Shown: positions 38,916-47,859 of the stretch, piece by piece
Position numbering within the stretch: position 1 is the stretch's first letter
How the letters are laid out: each line of letters opens with the position of its first letter
Assembly (NCBI RefSeq): GCF_014898095.1
Contig: NZ_CP062946.1
Coordinates: 62,001-126,000 of the forward strand
From: Thalassotalea sp. LPB0316
Lineage (GTDB): Bacteria > Pseudomonadota > Gammaproteobacteria > Enterobacterales > Alteromonadaceae
Length of the DNA stretch: 64,000 bases
Direction: 5' to 3'
The notes under the pieces: model-generated
What the model was told of the DNA's origin: nothing
Seen by the model: the letters and a program-made list of their open reading frames with translations, nothing else
Databases searched by the model: none
Program-made: the position numbers and the translations under genes

Positions 38916-39365
38916 ATGTTAAAACTAGTATTTACAACTATTTTAATCTTATTTTGTTATGAAACTCATGCTGTTTGCTTTGATCCTAAAACATGGATTT
39001 CTGGTTATAAAATACCCTTGGAACAAGAAATTGAAGAGAGCAAAGCTATCATTATAGGGGAAGTAATCAAAGAAGAACGCATTCATGACATACCGAATGA
39101 TCCAGAATTTTACTCAGCCATTCATTTCACTATTCGGGTAGAACAAACATTAAAAGGCGATATAGAAGATGAGATTATGATCAAAGAAACGCTTGATAGT
39201 AGTCGTTATGGATTATCGTTAAATGAAAAACATATCTTGTTTTTATATCCCGACAAATACGATGAAAATTTTGATTACTCTGTAACTAGTTGTGGTAACT
39301 CCTCCTTATTACCTGAAGGAGAAGGTGTTGTAAATTCCATTTTGACGCATCTTAAAAGTAAATAA
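38916..39365 (+). CDS. Secreted hypothetical protein, 149 aa
   Basis: Signal peptide MLKLVFTTILILFCYETHAV, then a mature domain with Cys at both ends (CFDPKTW and TSCGNSS) that may form a disulfide. The segment AIIIGEVIKEERIHD followed by FTIRVEQTLKGDIEDEIMIK resembles the TIMP/netrin-like (OB-fold) domain found in many small secreted bacterial proteins; I consider this likely but unproved. The gene is AT-rich relative to neighbours. Confidence 0.65.
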   Translation: MLKLVFTTILILFCYETHAVCFDPKTWISGYKIPLEQEIEESKAIIIGEVIKEERIHDIPNDPEFYSAIHFTIRVEQTLKGDIEDEIMIKETLDSSRYGLSLNEKHILFLYPDKYDENFDYSVTSCGNSSLLPEGEGVVNSILTHLKSK

Positions 39366-39635
39366 TGCTCAACAATCATGAAGTTCACCTAGCAAGAGAA
39401 TAAATAGTGATTCACTAATTGATAAATGGTCATCTCATAGATGGACATCTATGGCTGTGTAAGTCTGTTTGATGAGCCCATTAAGTGAAAATACTGCTAT
39501 CAACTTGCTCGGTTCCATCTATCGCTAAAAGCATAACCAATCCCTGTATGAGCGCATTGGTAAATTTAATTATGGCTAAATCACTTAATTAGTTCTAAAA
39601 TAAGCCCTAAATTTAGTACTTAATTGGTGATTATT

Positions 39636-39887
39636 ATGAGGCAAGTTCTAGCCGATTGTTCAGCGAGTATTTCTGAACTAAAAAAAAATCCGACAGCTTT
39701 ACTTAATGAAGCCGATGGTGCTGCGATCGCAATATTAAATCACAATAAGCCTGCGGCATATTTAGTCCCTGCAGAAACCTATGAGTGGCTTATGGAGGTT
39801 GTTGATGATTATGAGTTAGCAAAAGTAGTAGAAGAACGCCGCCAAGACCTATCGGATGCCATTGAAGTTAATTTAGATGACTTATAA
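39636..39887 (+). CDS. Type II antitoxin, Phd/YefM family
   Basis: 83-residue antitoxin. The N-terminal Phd/YefM DNA-binding domain is seen in ASISELKKNPTALLNEADGAAIAILNHNKPAAYLV, followed by an acidic C-terminal tail (DDYELAKVVEERRQDLSDAI) that would neutralise the toxin. I take the ATG at 39636; an upstream TTG adds four residues. The toxin gene overlaps by 11 nt, so the pair is co-translated and probably autoregulated. Confidence 0.88.
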   Translation: MRQVLADCSASISELKKNPTALLNEADGAAIAILNHNKPAAYLVPAETYEWLMEVVDDYELAKVVEERRQDLSDAIEVNLDDL

Positions 39888-40164
39888 ATTAAAGTTTATA
39901 CCTGCGGCTAAAAAGGAGTGGGACAAACTAGCTGAACCACTTAAAACACAGTTTAAAAAGAAACTAGCAGATAGGTTAGAAAATCCACACGTTCCATCGG
40001 CCAAACTGAGAGGCTATGAGTCCGTTTATAAAATTAAACTACGCACCGCTGGTTATAGATTAGCTTACGAAGTCATTAATAATGAAATCGTAGTTTACGT
40101 TTTAGCTGTTGGTAAACGTGATAAAAACGCCATTTATAAAAAGTTAGCGTCAAGATCAATATAG
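39877..40164 (+). CDS. Type II toxin, RelE/ParE family mRNA interferase
   Basis: 95-residue RelE-type toxin: YKLKFIPAAKKEWDKLAEPL, LADRLENPHVPSAKLRG, the YKIKLRTAGYRLAYEV core with basic catalytic residues, and VVYVLAVGKRDKNAIYKK. RelE-group members cleave mRNA at the ribosome, ParE-group members inhibit gyrase; the motifs here look RelE-like. It follows the antitoxin with an 11-nt overlap. Confidence 0.88.
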   Translation: MTYKLKFIPAAKKEWDKLAEPLKTQFKKKLADRLENPHVPSAKLRGYESVYKIKLRTAGYRLAYEVINNEIVVYVLAVGKRDKNAIYKKLASRSI

Positions 40165-40217
40165 TCGCGATATAGTAAGGAGCTAACGCCGACAATTACT
40201 CATTGTCATGGTTTAGG

Positions 40218-40246
40218 CAAAAAAAAGCGGTAATAAATTACCGCTT
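40218..40246 (-). terminator. Rho-independent terminator of the HmuSUV-like operon
   Basis: AAGCGGTAAT / ATTACCGCTT form a 10-bp stem with an AA loop. On the minus strand a run of T follows, so it ends the CobN-like gene. On the plus strand a second imperfect hairpin (AACCCACA / TGTGGGGTT, 40254-40278) followed by TTTT may end the toxin transcript. Confidence 0.8.
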
Positions 40247-40297
40247 AAACATGAACCCACAAGTGATCAGTGTGGGGTTTTCTCAAGGGAGAGAACT

Positions 40298-43200
40298 TTA
40301 GGCTGCTTGTTTTAACGCAACCGATTGGCGCGTTAATTGAGCAGGCTTAGGCTTGGTTAGCCAGTCATAACCAAAGCCGAGTAAGAAGATCGCGAGCAAT
40401 AAATAAAGTGCCGTATAATCTTGCTCGATTTCTTGGCTTTGCACTTGCTCTTCAAGTTTTTGACCCGTTACTTGTTGAGAAGATTGCTGTGCCTCAGTAG
40501 CCTGTGGATTAACCGCTGCATTAGCCATAGCATTAGCTAGCGCTTGTGAAAGTGGCGTCATACCAAAACCAGCCGCAGTGGCATCCATATATTGATTGAA
40601 TTTTTCGTTTTGCGAGGCAACATCAAACTGGGCAGCAATCTCGGTATAAGTTTCAACCATTTTCTGCACCGTTTGCTCATCGGCTTGCCAATAGCCCTTG
40701 CGAACTGCTTCTAACATGCGCTCTAAAATTTGCGCAAGTGATTCAGGATTAGCTTGTTCGAAAAACTCACGCATATCCATTTGGTATTTGTCTTCAACGT
40801 AAACTTCAAAGAACTCTTGCCATTGGTCGTCGCGAATCGCCTCTGGTGTCATCACTTCCCAACCCCACATGTTATTCATACGATCGAGAATGGCGGTGGC
40901 ACCGGCGTAACCTGAATCTTGCATCGCTTTTATCCAACGCGGGTGGAAATAGCGAGAGCGCATTTCTTGGTTAACAAACTCATCAAGTGTTTGGCTTTTG
41001 AGCTGATCTTTTTTACGTAAATTTGATACGTACATCTCAGGTGTTTGACCATCTAAATAGCGCACGGCAAGGCCAATGCCACCAAAATATTGGAATGGAT
41101 CATCGTTTGTCATCAACGCATAAAGATTGGTTGAGCGCGAGAAAATCACACCATCAGTGCCAGATAGCACTTTGTTGTATAAGCCCTCGCCGTCACCAAA
41201 GGTATCACCAACATTTTCCGACCAACGCTTTTCATCGTAACCAAACGCGTAGCCCATGCGATCGAGATATAAGTTAGCGAGTTTGTCGTCTGACTCCCAT
41301 GTATCCGATGCCAACGAGCTTGCCGCTAACCCCGTACCATAGTTACCGGTTTCATTTGAAAAGATGCGAATTGACGATAGGTAATTGGCGTCTTCTTCTG
41401 ACTTTCCTTTATCTAGTAACTCTTGTTTTAACGCATTGGCGTGGCGATAAACAAAGTTGTTGTCTTCTTTCATTTTCGCCACTTTATCTATCGCTTTAGC
41501 CAGCCATAACATGACATTAGGAAAGGCATCTCGATAAAGCCCTGTTGCCGAAATTACCACGTCGATACGCGGGCGATTTAACTCATTCATCGGTATAACT
41601 TCGGTGTCAATAACATTGCCTTGATTATTCCACTTTGGCTTTAAGCCTAACGCGTGAAGAATTTGCGCTTCAAGCGCGCCTTGATGGCGCATGGTTTCTA
41701 ACGACCACAATGAAAATGCCAGTTTTTCAGGGTACTTGCCGTGTTTTTCTCGGTAGGCATCAATGGTTTGATTCATTAATGTAACGCCGGCTTGATAGGC
41801 TTCTTTTGATGGCACTTTCGCAGGATTAAAACCAATTAAGTTGCGGCCTGTCGGCGCAGCTTCTGGGTTGCGGATCGGATCGCCACCGTAGCTCACTGGA
41901 ATGTAATTTCCCTCTAGCGCTAAAAGTAAGTTTTTGATTTCGCTAATATCTTGAAAGTTATCCCAATAGGTTTTAGCTAGCGCTAGATCTTGACTCAACT
42001 GTTCATCAAGTGAAGTTAACGACTCAGGGTTGGTAATGTAGCGATTTAACAATTGAAAACCGTCTAACGCTTCAAGGTTTTTGACATTACGCTCATCAAA
42101 TTGCTCAGCTTCAAGTACTGCTAAACCGTGTTCTATCTCATAAGTTTTTGCACGAGCAGTAAAGTCATCACCAAGCATTTGCAACATCGTTGAGTATAAA
42201 TGCGCTTCAACCGGCAGCTCGCCAAAGGTGTGAATACCTAATGGCTGACTCATTTGAGCCAAGGCGTTGAGGTGATCTTGAAGGCGGGCAACTTGATTAT
42301 CAAAATCGTTAACTAGCTCGCTTTCACTAATAGATAAATCGTTGAGCATATTGAGCTTGACTGCCATCGCGACAATTTCTTGTTGCGTGTTGGCTTTGGT
42401 TTGACCTTGATCAAGCATCATATAATTATTAATTTTCTCACTTAAATCGGCAACTTCAACATATAACCCAGCCTTGGCAAAGCCCGGTGTTAAATGGCTG
42501 ATCATGGTTGCGCGGCCACGGCGTTTAGCCTGCATCGCCTCGCCAACGTTATCAATAATATAAGGATAAAATACTGGCTTGTTGCCAATCGCTAAACTCG
42601 GCGCATCATACACTGATAAACCACGCTCTTTGCCGGTTAACCATTCTTGCGAACCATGGGTGCCAAGGTGAATAAAAGCATCGGTACCAAACACTTCACG
42701 AGCGAATAAATAAATCGCCAAATAGCTGTGGTTAATCGGTGTTTTGGTTGAGTGATATAACGAAGTGTGCTCTTTTTGCGTTTCGCCACGCACACCTTGA
42801 GGTAGCACAATCATATTGCCTAAGTTCATCCGCGGAATTACAAACGCTGGCACTGTTTCACCGTTGATTTGAGCATCTCTCAGCATAGCGCTTTCTTCAG
42901 GCTTTCCCCAGCGCTCAACAATTGGCGCGGTTACGTTTTCTGGCAAACTATTAAACCAAGTTAAGTAGGTTTGTAAGGGTAAATACTGTGCTAAGTCTTG
43001 TGCAATTAACGCTTCGGCATCTTCACCGCGATAGTACGGGCGAAGTAATTTACCTGCAGATTCAATGAGATATTCACTGGTTTTAACATCGATGTTATAG
43101 CCTTGTGCTTTCATTGCCACGGCAATTTGTTCTATTGAAGAAGGTACATCTAAAAACGCTGCGCCGATGTTTTTCTCACCCGGTGGGTAATTCCAAATAA

Positions 43201-44392
43201 AGGTCGCAATCTTTTTATCTTGATTAGCAATATGTGTGAGGTTTGCGTGACTAAAGGCACGTTCAACCAAGGCATTTAATTGGTAGTCAATCGCCACTTT
43301 TTCGCCATTTTGATTGGCGGCAATAATGGTTGGATCAGCGCTACCAGTATCTTCAGGCATGACTAAAAAGAATGGCGTTAACGATGGCGATACACCGGCG
43401 TGATCAGCTTCAAATTGTGCCTGGTCGCCCTCGGTATAATTTAATGCATGTAATACCGGCACGCCGAGCTTTTCAAATTCGGCTCTGCGCTTTTCCACAT
43501 AATGCAGTGAGCGATAGTTGATCAGTAAATTAGCCCTTGGCTCACCGTTATCTGTCATCAATAAGTCAGTGTAATTAAGTGCGACATCATTACCTTCAAA
43601 GAAGAAACCAAACGCTTTGCCACCTTTGTTTTCAATACCTTTGATGAGCTGGTCGACAATTTGCTGTTGTTCATAATCAACCACACTGCGGTGCATGCCT
43701 ATGGCGATCACCACTTGATTTGGTTGCGAGTTTAAAAAGTTAAAAAACGCTGACTCGTCTGCCGTTACTTGGCCGTCAAATTCACTGTGATACAAGCCAA
43801 CATCAGGGACGATAAATGGTGCTTTTGCATCAAATTCAGCCAGTGATAACACATCATCAGCAATAAAGTACATCATCTGTTGATAATTATAACGACCAGC
43901 GTTTTTGTAATACTGTCCTAGCTGATTGTGATGCTCCGCGCTTAAGCCTTGATTCATTTTTTCATTGGTTAAATCGCCCAATGAAATTACCGGCACATTT
44001 GGAAACTGGCTAAGCATAGGTTGATGTTTTGCAAACATAAACTGACTAAGCGCGGGGTTAATACCATCAAGTAAAATAAGGGCGGCGTTTTGCCAGTCGT
44101 TCGCGATATCTTCATCGCTTTTTCCCTTCGTTGAATAAACAACAAACTCAAATGGCTGCTCTGCCGCTAAGCTTTTTAACAATTCGCCTTTTGGCTTTGA
44201 CGCATGCGATGACATCATTAACAACACTTGCGGTTTACCATTACCGTTAACTTCTTGGGCTTGGGCATAATTAACGATTAGCATCGCCCAAAACGTTGCT
44301 AATACAAGCGCTAGGCTTGACAGTACCGTAACTAAATAGGGCATCGCATTGACCAATGCGGTTGATAATTTTTCTTTTATCGCCTTAAACAT
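40298..44392 (-). CDS. CobN-type chelatase homologue, membrane-anchored (HmuS-like)
   Basis: 1364-residue CobN/Mg-chelatase H-family protein. A membrane helix near the N-terminus (about 17-44) and another at the C-terminus (ALYLLLAIFLLGFGYDWL) place the body in the periplasm. The family motif HLGTHGSQEWLTGKERGLS is present, as is PYIIDNVGEAMQAKRRGRAT. Cytoplasmic CobN works with CobS and CobT in B12 synthesis; none of those is here. Instead the operon also has MotA/TolQ/ExbB and DUF2149 genes, next to a haem-type receptor, as in hmuRSTUV of Bacteroidetes. HmuS there has been reported to remove iron from haem. Function here is inferred. Confidence 0.85.
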   Translation of the reverse strand: MFKAIKEKLSTALVNAMPYLVTVLSSLALVLATFWAMLIVNYAQAQEVNGNGKPQVLLMMSSHASKPKGELLKSLAAEQPFEFVVYSTKGKSDEDIANDWQNAALILLDGINPALSQFMFAKHQPMLSQFPNVPVISLGDLTNEKMNQGLSAEHHNQLGQYYKNAGRYNYQQMMYFIADDVLSLAEFDAKAPFIVPDVGLYHSEFDGQVTADESAFFNFLNSQPNQVVIAIGMHRSVVDYEQQQIVDQLIKGIENKGGKAFGFFFEGNDVALNYTDLLMTDNGEPRANLLINYRSLHYVEKRRAEFEKLGVPVLHALNYTEGDQAQFEADHAGVSPSLTPFFLVMPEDTGSADPTIIAANQNGEKVAIDYQLNALVERAFSHANLTHIANQDKKIATFIWNYPPGEKNIGAAFLDVPSSIEQIAVAMKAQGYNIDVKTSEYLIESAGKLLRPYYRGEDAEALIAQDLAQYLPLQTYLTWFNSLPENVTAPIVERWGKPEESAMLRDAQINGETVPAFVIPRMNLGNMIVLPQGVRGETQKEHTSLYHSTKTPINHSYLAIYLFAREVFGTDAFIHLGTHGSQEWLTGKERGLSVYDAPSLAIGNKPVFYPYIIDNVGEAMQAKRRGRATMISHLTPGFAKAGLYVEVADLSEKINNYMMLDQGQTKANTQQEIVAMAVKLNMLNDLSISESELVNDFDNQVARLQDHLNALAQMSQPLGIHTFGELPVEAHLYSTMLQMLGDDFTARAKTYEIEHGLAVLEAEQFDERNVKNLEALDGFQLLNRYITNPESLTSLDEQLSQDLALAKTYWDNFQDISEIKNLLLALEGNYIPVSYGGDPIRNPEAAPTGRNLIGFNPAKVPSKEAYQAGVTLMNQTIDAYREKHGKYPEKLAFSLWSLETMRHQGALEAQILHALGLKPKWNNQGNVIDTEVIPMNELNRPRIDVVISATGLYRDAFPNVMLWLAKAIDKVAKMKEDNNFVYRHANALKQELLDKGKSEEDANYLSSIRIFSNETGNYGTGLAASSLASDTWESDDKLANLYLDRMGYAFGYDEKRWSENVGDTFGDGEGLYNKVLSGTDGVIFSRSTNLYALMTNDDPFQYFGGIGLAVRYLDGQTPEMYVSNLRKKDQLKSQTLDEFVNQEMRSRYFHPRWIKAMQDSGYAGATAILDRMNNMWGWEVMTPEAIRDDQWQEFFEVYVEDKYQMDMREFFEQANPESLAQILERMLEAVRKGYWQADEQTVQKMVETYTEIAAQFDVASQNEKFNQYMDATAAGFGMTPLSQALANAMANAAVNPQATEAQQSSQQVTGQKLEEQVQSQEIEQDYTALYLLLAIFLLGFGYDWLTKPKPAQLTRQSVALKQAA

Positions 44393-44394
44393 GG

Positions 44395-44748
44395 TTATTT
44401 CCCTTCACCTGATTGTTGTTCTGCACTTTCTGCACTTTCATCACCTTCAGGCACATAAACAAAGCTGCCATCTGCCATTTTGTAGGCAACGCCGGCTCTC
44501 ATGCCCTCTCCCGAGCCAATTTCACCGGTTGATTTATACTGTTTGATTTCTTTACCTTTTTTCACGATAACCTCCATGTTTGGCTTACCGGCATTTTTAA
44601 CCACGGTGACATCGTCATCGTTAAATACATTGAGCGGATTTTGCGCCAGTGCAATCATTAAGGCGGCGATAATTACCAAAAATACGTCAACTAGGTTAAC
44701 CGCGCTGACAATTGGGTTTAATTCTTCGTCATCATCTAAAAAGCGCAC
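44395..44748 (-). CDS. DUF2149 protein (HmuV-like)
   Basis: 117-residue membrane protein with the DUF2149 layout: N-terminal DDDEELNPIVSAVNLVDVFLVIIAALMIAL (one helix), then VFNDDDVTVVKNAGKPNMEV and a GxGMRAGVAYKMADGSFVYV block. This is an ExbD-like topology, so it may pair with the TolQ-like protein to use proton motive force. Gaps to its neighbours are 2 nt on each side. Confidence 0.87.
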   Translation of the reverse strand: MRFLDDDEELNPIVSAVNLVDVFLVIIAALMIALAQNPLNVFNDDDVTVVKNAGKPNMEVIVKKGKEIKQYKSTGEIGSGEGMRAGVAYKMADGSFVYVPEGDESAESAEQQSGEGK

Positions 44749-44750
44749 AA

Positions 44751-45278
44751 TTAAGCCTCTTTAAGTTTGCGAATATTAATTAACTCATTGGCACACCAGC
44801 GTTTTTTAACCGATGCTGGCCAAAAGGTAATGGACGAAATCACTAAGCCCCAAATAACCGCAGCAAAGGCGATGATCAAGTTTTCACTGATACCTTGAAT
44901 GTTACCGTCGGCTAATGCTTGTAGTGCTGGCCCCATCGGGATCATGGTGGCAATAAGCCCTAACATTGGCGCAACACGCGTAACAATGCGCAAGGTTTCA
45001 AGCTCTTTAAGCGCAACAACTTCAAGTTCGTCTTCGCTAGCATTTGGATTGTTCATATAGTAATTGTGAATTGGATAGCCTTGTAAACTACTCGCCTCTA
45101 ATGAACTGATTTGGCGAATATAAGTAAGTTTGTTTTTGCGGCGAATAATTAGCTGAGCAATAAATCTACCCGCGCTAAACAAGGCATAAATCATTAGCAA
45201 AACAATCAGGATCAATACCGGTGTCATCAACAGGGTTGAAACCTGAGACATGCTTAATTCAATCATTTCAATGGTCAT
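44751..45278 (-). CDS. MotA/TolQ/ExbB proton-channel family protein (HmuU-like)
   Basis: About 175 residues with three predicted membrane segments (VSTLLMTPVLILIVLLMIYALF, then a loop with RRKNKLTYIRQI, then LGLIATMIPMGPALQAL and NLIIAFAAVIWGLVISSITF). Conserved MotA/TolQ residues lie in these. The ATG at 45278 is favoured over an upstream TTG, because TTGGAG overlaps that TTG and serves better as ribosome site. First gene of the minus-strand operon; it would energise the receptor or the chelatase with the DUF2149 protein. Confidence 0.85.
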   Translation of the reverse strand: MTIEMIELSMSQVSTLLMTPVLILIVLLMIYALFSAGRFIAQLIIRRKNKLTYIRQISSLEASSLQGYPIHNYYMNNPNASEDELEVVALKELETLRIVTRVAPMLGLIATMIPMGPALQALADGNIQGISENLIIAFAAVIWGLVISSITFWPASVKKRWCANELINIRKLKEA

Positions 45279-45365
45279 TTTTGTTGTTATCTCCAAACAC
45301 TAAAAAACTAAGTTGGTGTAATTCACTTGTCGGCATTCTATAGAAAGTAAAAAACAATTACAACA

Positions 45366-45384
45366 AATAATAATTATTCTCATT
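45366..45384. promoter_or_regulatory. Fur-box-like site between the HmuSUV-like operon and the receptor
   Basis: AATAAT-AATTAT-T-CTCATT contains two perfect NATWAT hexamers and a partial third, the Fur arrangement. It sits in the divergent spacer (45297-45491), so iron repression of both transcripts is likely. No cobalamin riboswitch is seen, which favours haem over B12. Confidence 0.55.
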
Positions 45385-45491
45385 TGTATTTACATTAAGT
45401 TTTTGATCGGATATGTTGTAAAAAGACGTTAACAAAGCGCTTACCAAATTAGCGTTTTCCAATTTTGTATATTGATAGGATTTAAAGACTC

Positions 45492-47669
45492 ATGGTTAAG
45501 CACCATTTATCAGTAATTAGTGTGGCAATTGCCGCATCATTAGCCACTGGTTATGCAACCGCAGACGAAGTACCAGCCGTTGTATTAGACGACATGGAAA
45601 CCATTACGGTTTCTAGTAAACGTGTTGATAAGCCTCTAAAAGATGTAGCGGGTAGTGTCTCAGTGTTAAGTGCACAAGACATTGAAAAACAAGTCGTTAC
45701 TGATATGAGTCAACTGTTTAAATACGATCCTAGCGTTGAAGTGACGGGCAACGCTGGCCAGGCCCAAAATATCATTGTTCGTGGTATGGGAGGTGATCGT
45801 ATTTTACTTATTAAAGACGGTATGCGGATGAATGAAGGCTATGGTGCTAACGGCTTAAATGACATTGTTGGCCGCGGTTTCATCGATACTGATACCGTTA
45901 AACAAGTAGAAGTTGCCAAAGGTGCTGCATCATCTTTATACGGCTCAGACGCCTTAGGTGGCATCGTTGTATTTACCACCAAAGATGCGAGTGACTACTT
46001 AGCTGAGGGCGAAGATTTTGGTGGTAAAGTAAAATTTGGTTATAACGCTATTAGCCAGCAATACACTGGTGGCGCATCATTAGCCCTTCGCACAGGCCAA
46101 TTCGAACACTTACTTCACTTGACTAAACGCCAAGGCGAAGAGCAACAGAACTACTACGAAACTGAGCCTGCACTTGATATTGATTCACAATCACTGCTCT
46201 ACAAAGGCAAATACCACCTTAACGATACTGACTATATTAGTTTCACTGCCGATTTGTGGAATCAAGAGGTAAAAGGTGATTATGCTTATGGTTTACTTGA
46301 GTATTTTCGTGATTTAGCTGGCTATACTGTGATTGAAGAGAACAGCACAAGTGAGCAAGACAATAAATCATTCCAGCTGCGCTATTTCTCTGAAACAGCC
46401 ACGCCAATTTATGATGTATTAAGCGTTTCACTCTACCAAAACGACACGAAACAAACCGATATTGAATACGGCCAACTTGATATAAACGCTAACTTTGGCT
46501 TCCCTGTGGTTGAAATTCGCGACATGTGGAAAACCTCGGTTTACAGCCAAGATACGGTGGGCTTTTTATCGAACGCTAGCCTTAAAATAAACGATAGCCA
46601 TACCCTAGGTTATGGTTTAGATATTGAAAATTCAGCATCAACCCGTACTGAAGTTAAGCTCTATGAAGTAGCCGGTGTAGCGAAACCGGGTTATCCGCAA
46701 AACACCGATAAATTCCCTAAAACCGAAGTTAAGCGCGCTGGTTTTTTCATCAACGATGAAATTAGCTTACTAGATGGCAAATTAACCGTTACCCCAGGTG
46801 CGCGATTCGACCAATACGAGATGACTGCTAACGGCGCACTAAAAGCAGATGGCAGTGCCTACAAAGATTTTGACGAAAGTAATGTCTCGTTAAATATCGG
46901 TGCACTATACAAGTTCACAGATACCATCGCCGCGTTTGCCCAGTATGGTCAGGGCTTTAAAGTACCGGCATACGACTTAGCTTATCTCGATCACGACAAT
47001 TCCATCTACGGCTATAGAATTGTCCCGAGTGATGATTTATCACCTGAAGAAAGCGATACCTTTGAAATTGGCGTTCGTGGCCATCAAGGTGATTTATTTT
47101 TCAGCGCAGCCGTTTATTACAGTAAATACGACAACTTCTTATCGACCGAATTAGTTGATATTGAAAGCAGTATTAACCCATGGACCGGCCAACCATCAGA
47201 TGTATTAGTATATCAATACCGCAATATTGACGCGGTTACTATCAAAGGTATTGAAGCATCGGTACGCTACCACTTAAACGATGAATTAGCAGTTTATGCT
47301 AACGCCGCCTATAACGATGGCAAAGACGACACCACAGGCGACTACTTATCAACCTTAACACCGTTATCAGGGGTTGTTGGTTTAAGTTATGCGCTAGACA
47401 GTGTCACTACTGATGTTGTTATCAACTGGGCTGATGATATGAAAAAAACCAACGAAGGGGAATTTGCAGCTGCCGGTTATGGCACAGTTGATGTGATGGT
47501 CAGTTATGACGTCAATCAAGATTGGCGCTTCAATGTCGCTGTTAATAACTTATTCGACAAAACATACATTAGGCAAATTGGCTTAAATGGCCACGCTAGC
47601 GATGCTAATTTAGAGAGCTTAACCGAAGCCGGCAGAACCATTGCAGCCAATGTTAGCTATCAGTTCTAA
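45492..47669 (+). CDS. TonB-dependent haem-type receptor (HmuR-like)
   Basis: 725-residue outer-membrane receptor. A signal peptide ends near GYATADE; the plug (about 40-160) has VSSKRVDKPLKDVAGSVSVL, NIIVRGMGGDRILLIKDG and VEVAKGAASSLYGSDALGG. The barrel includes GFKVPAYDLAYLDHDN and VPSDDLSPEESDTFEIG, in the places where haem receptors carry FRAP and NPNL boxes and a His between them. It ends with VSYQF. It is divergent from the HmuSUV-like operon. Haem is the preferred ligand; cobalamin cannot be excluded. Confidence 0.85.
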   Translation: MVKHHLSVISVAIAASLATGYATADEVPAVVLDDMETITVSSKRVDKPLKDVAGSVSVLSAQDIEKQVVTDMSQLFKYDPSVEVTGNAGQAQNIIVRGMGGDRILLIKDGMRMNEGYGANGLNDIVGRGFIDTDTVKQVEVAKGAASSLYGSDALGGIVVFTTKDASDYLAEGEDFGGKVKFGYNAISQQYTGGASLALRTGQFEHLLHLTKRQGEEQQNYYETEPALDIDSQSLLYKGKYHLNDTDYISFTADLWNQEVKGDYAYGLLEYFRDLAGYTVIEENSTSEQDNKSFQLRYFSETATPIYDVLSVSLYQNDTKQTDIEYGQLDINANFGFPVVEIRDMWKTSVYSQDTVGFLSNASLKINDSHTLGYGLDIENSASTRTEVKLYEVAGVAKPGYPQNTDKFPKTEVKRAGFFINDEISLLDGKLTVTPGARFDQYEMTANGALKADGSAYKDFDESNVSLNIGALYKFTDTIAAFAQYGQGFKVPAYDLAYLDHDNSIYGYRIVPSDDLSPEESDTFEIGVRGHQGDLFFSAAVYYSKYDNFLSTELVDIESSINPWTGQPSDVLVYQYRNIDAVTIKGIEASVRYHLNDELAVYANAAYNDGKDDTTGDYLSTLTPLSGVVGLSYALDSVTTDVVINWADDMKKTNEGEFAAAGYGTVDVMVSYDVNQDWRFNVAVNNLFDKTYIRQIGLNGHASDANLESLTEAGRTIAANVSYQF

Positions 47670-47694
47670 CTATTAATTTAACCCTCTCCAAGCA

Positions 47695-47764
47695 GGTTCA
47701 GTTTGTAAGAGTAACCAGGCAAATCCAGGCACGCCTGCGTTATTGAGTCCTTACAAACTGAACC
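47695..47764. repeat. 70-nt element bounded by a 15-bp perfect inverted repeat
   Basis: GGTTCAGTTTGTAAG (47695-47709) and CTTACAAACTGAACC (47750-47764) are perfect complements. Inside, CCAGGC occurs twice and CAGGC-AC-GCCTG forms a nested dyad. No T tract follows, so it is not a standard terminator. It lies between the receptor stop and cca. Confidence 0.7.
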
Positions 47765-47859
47765 ACCCCCTAACAATTTAACCCAAGTTCAGGTTATTTA
47801 ATCAAATAACGATTAATATGGTAGAATGCGACCAATCCCCTTGATGTAACAAAGGATTT

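Noticed and set aside
40298..44392. Cobalamin-synthesis cobaltochelatase CobN
   Set aside because: No cobS, cobT or other B12 genes nearby, membrane anchors at both ends, and linkage to ExbB-like and DUF2149 genes fits HmuS better.
45297..45491. Cobalamin riboswitch upstream of the receptor
   Set aside because: The gap is too short and lacks the B12-box; a Fur-like site is present instead.
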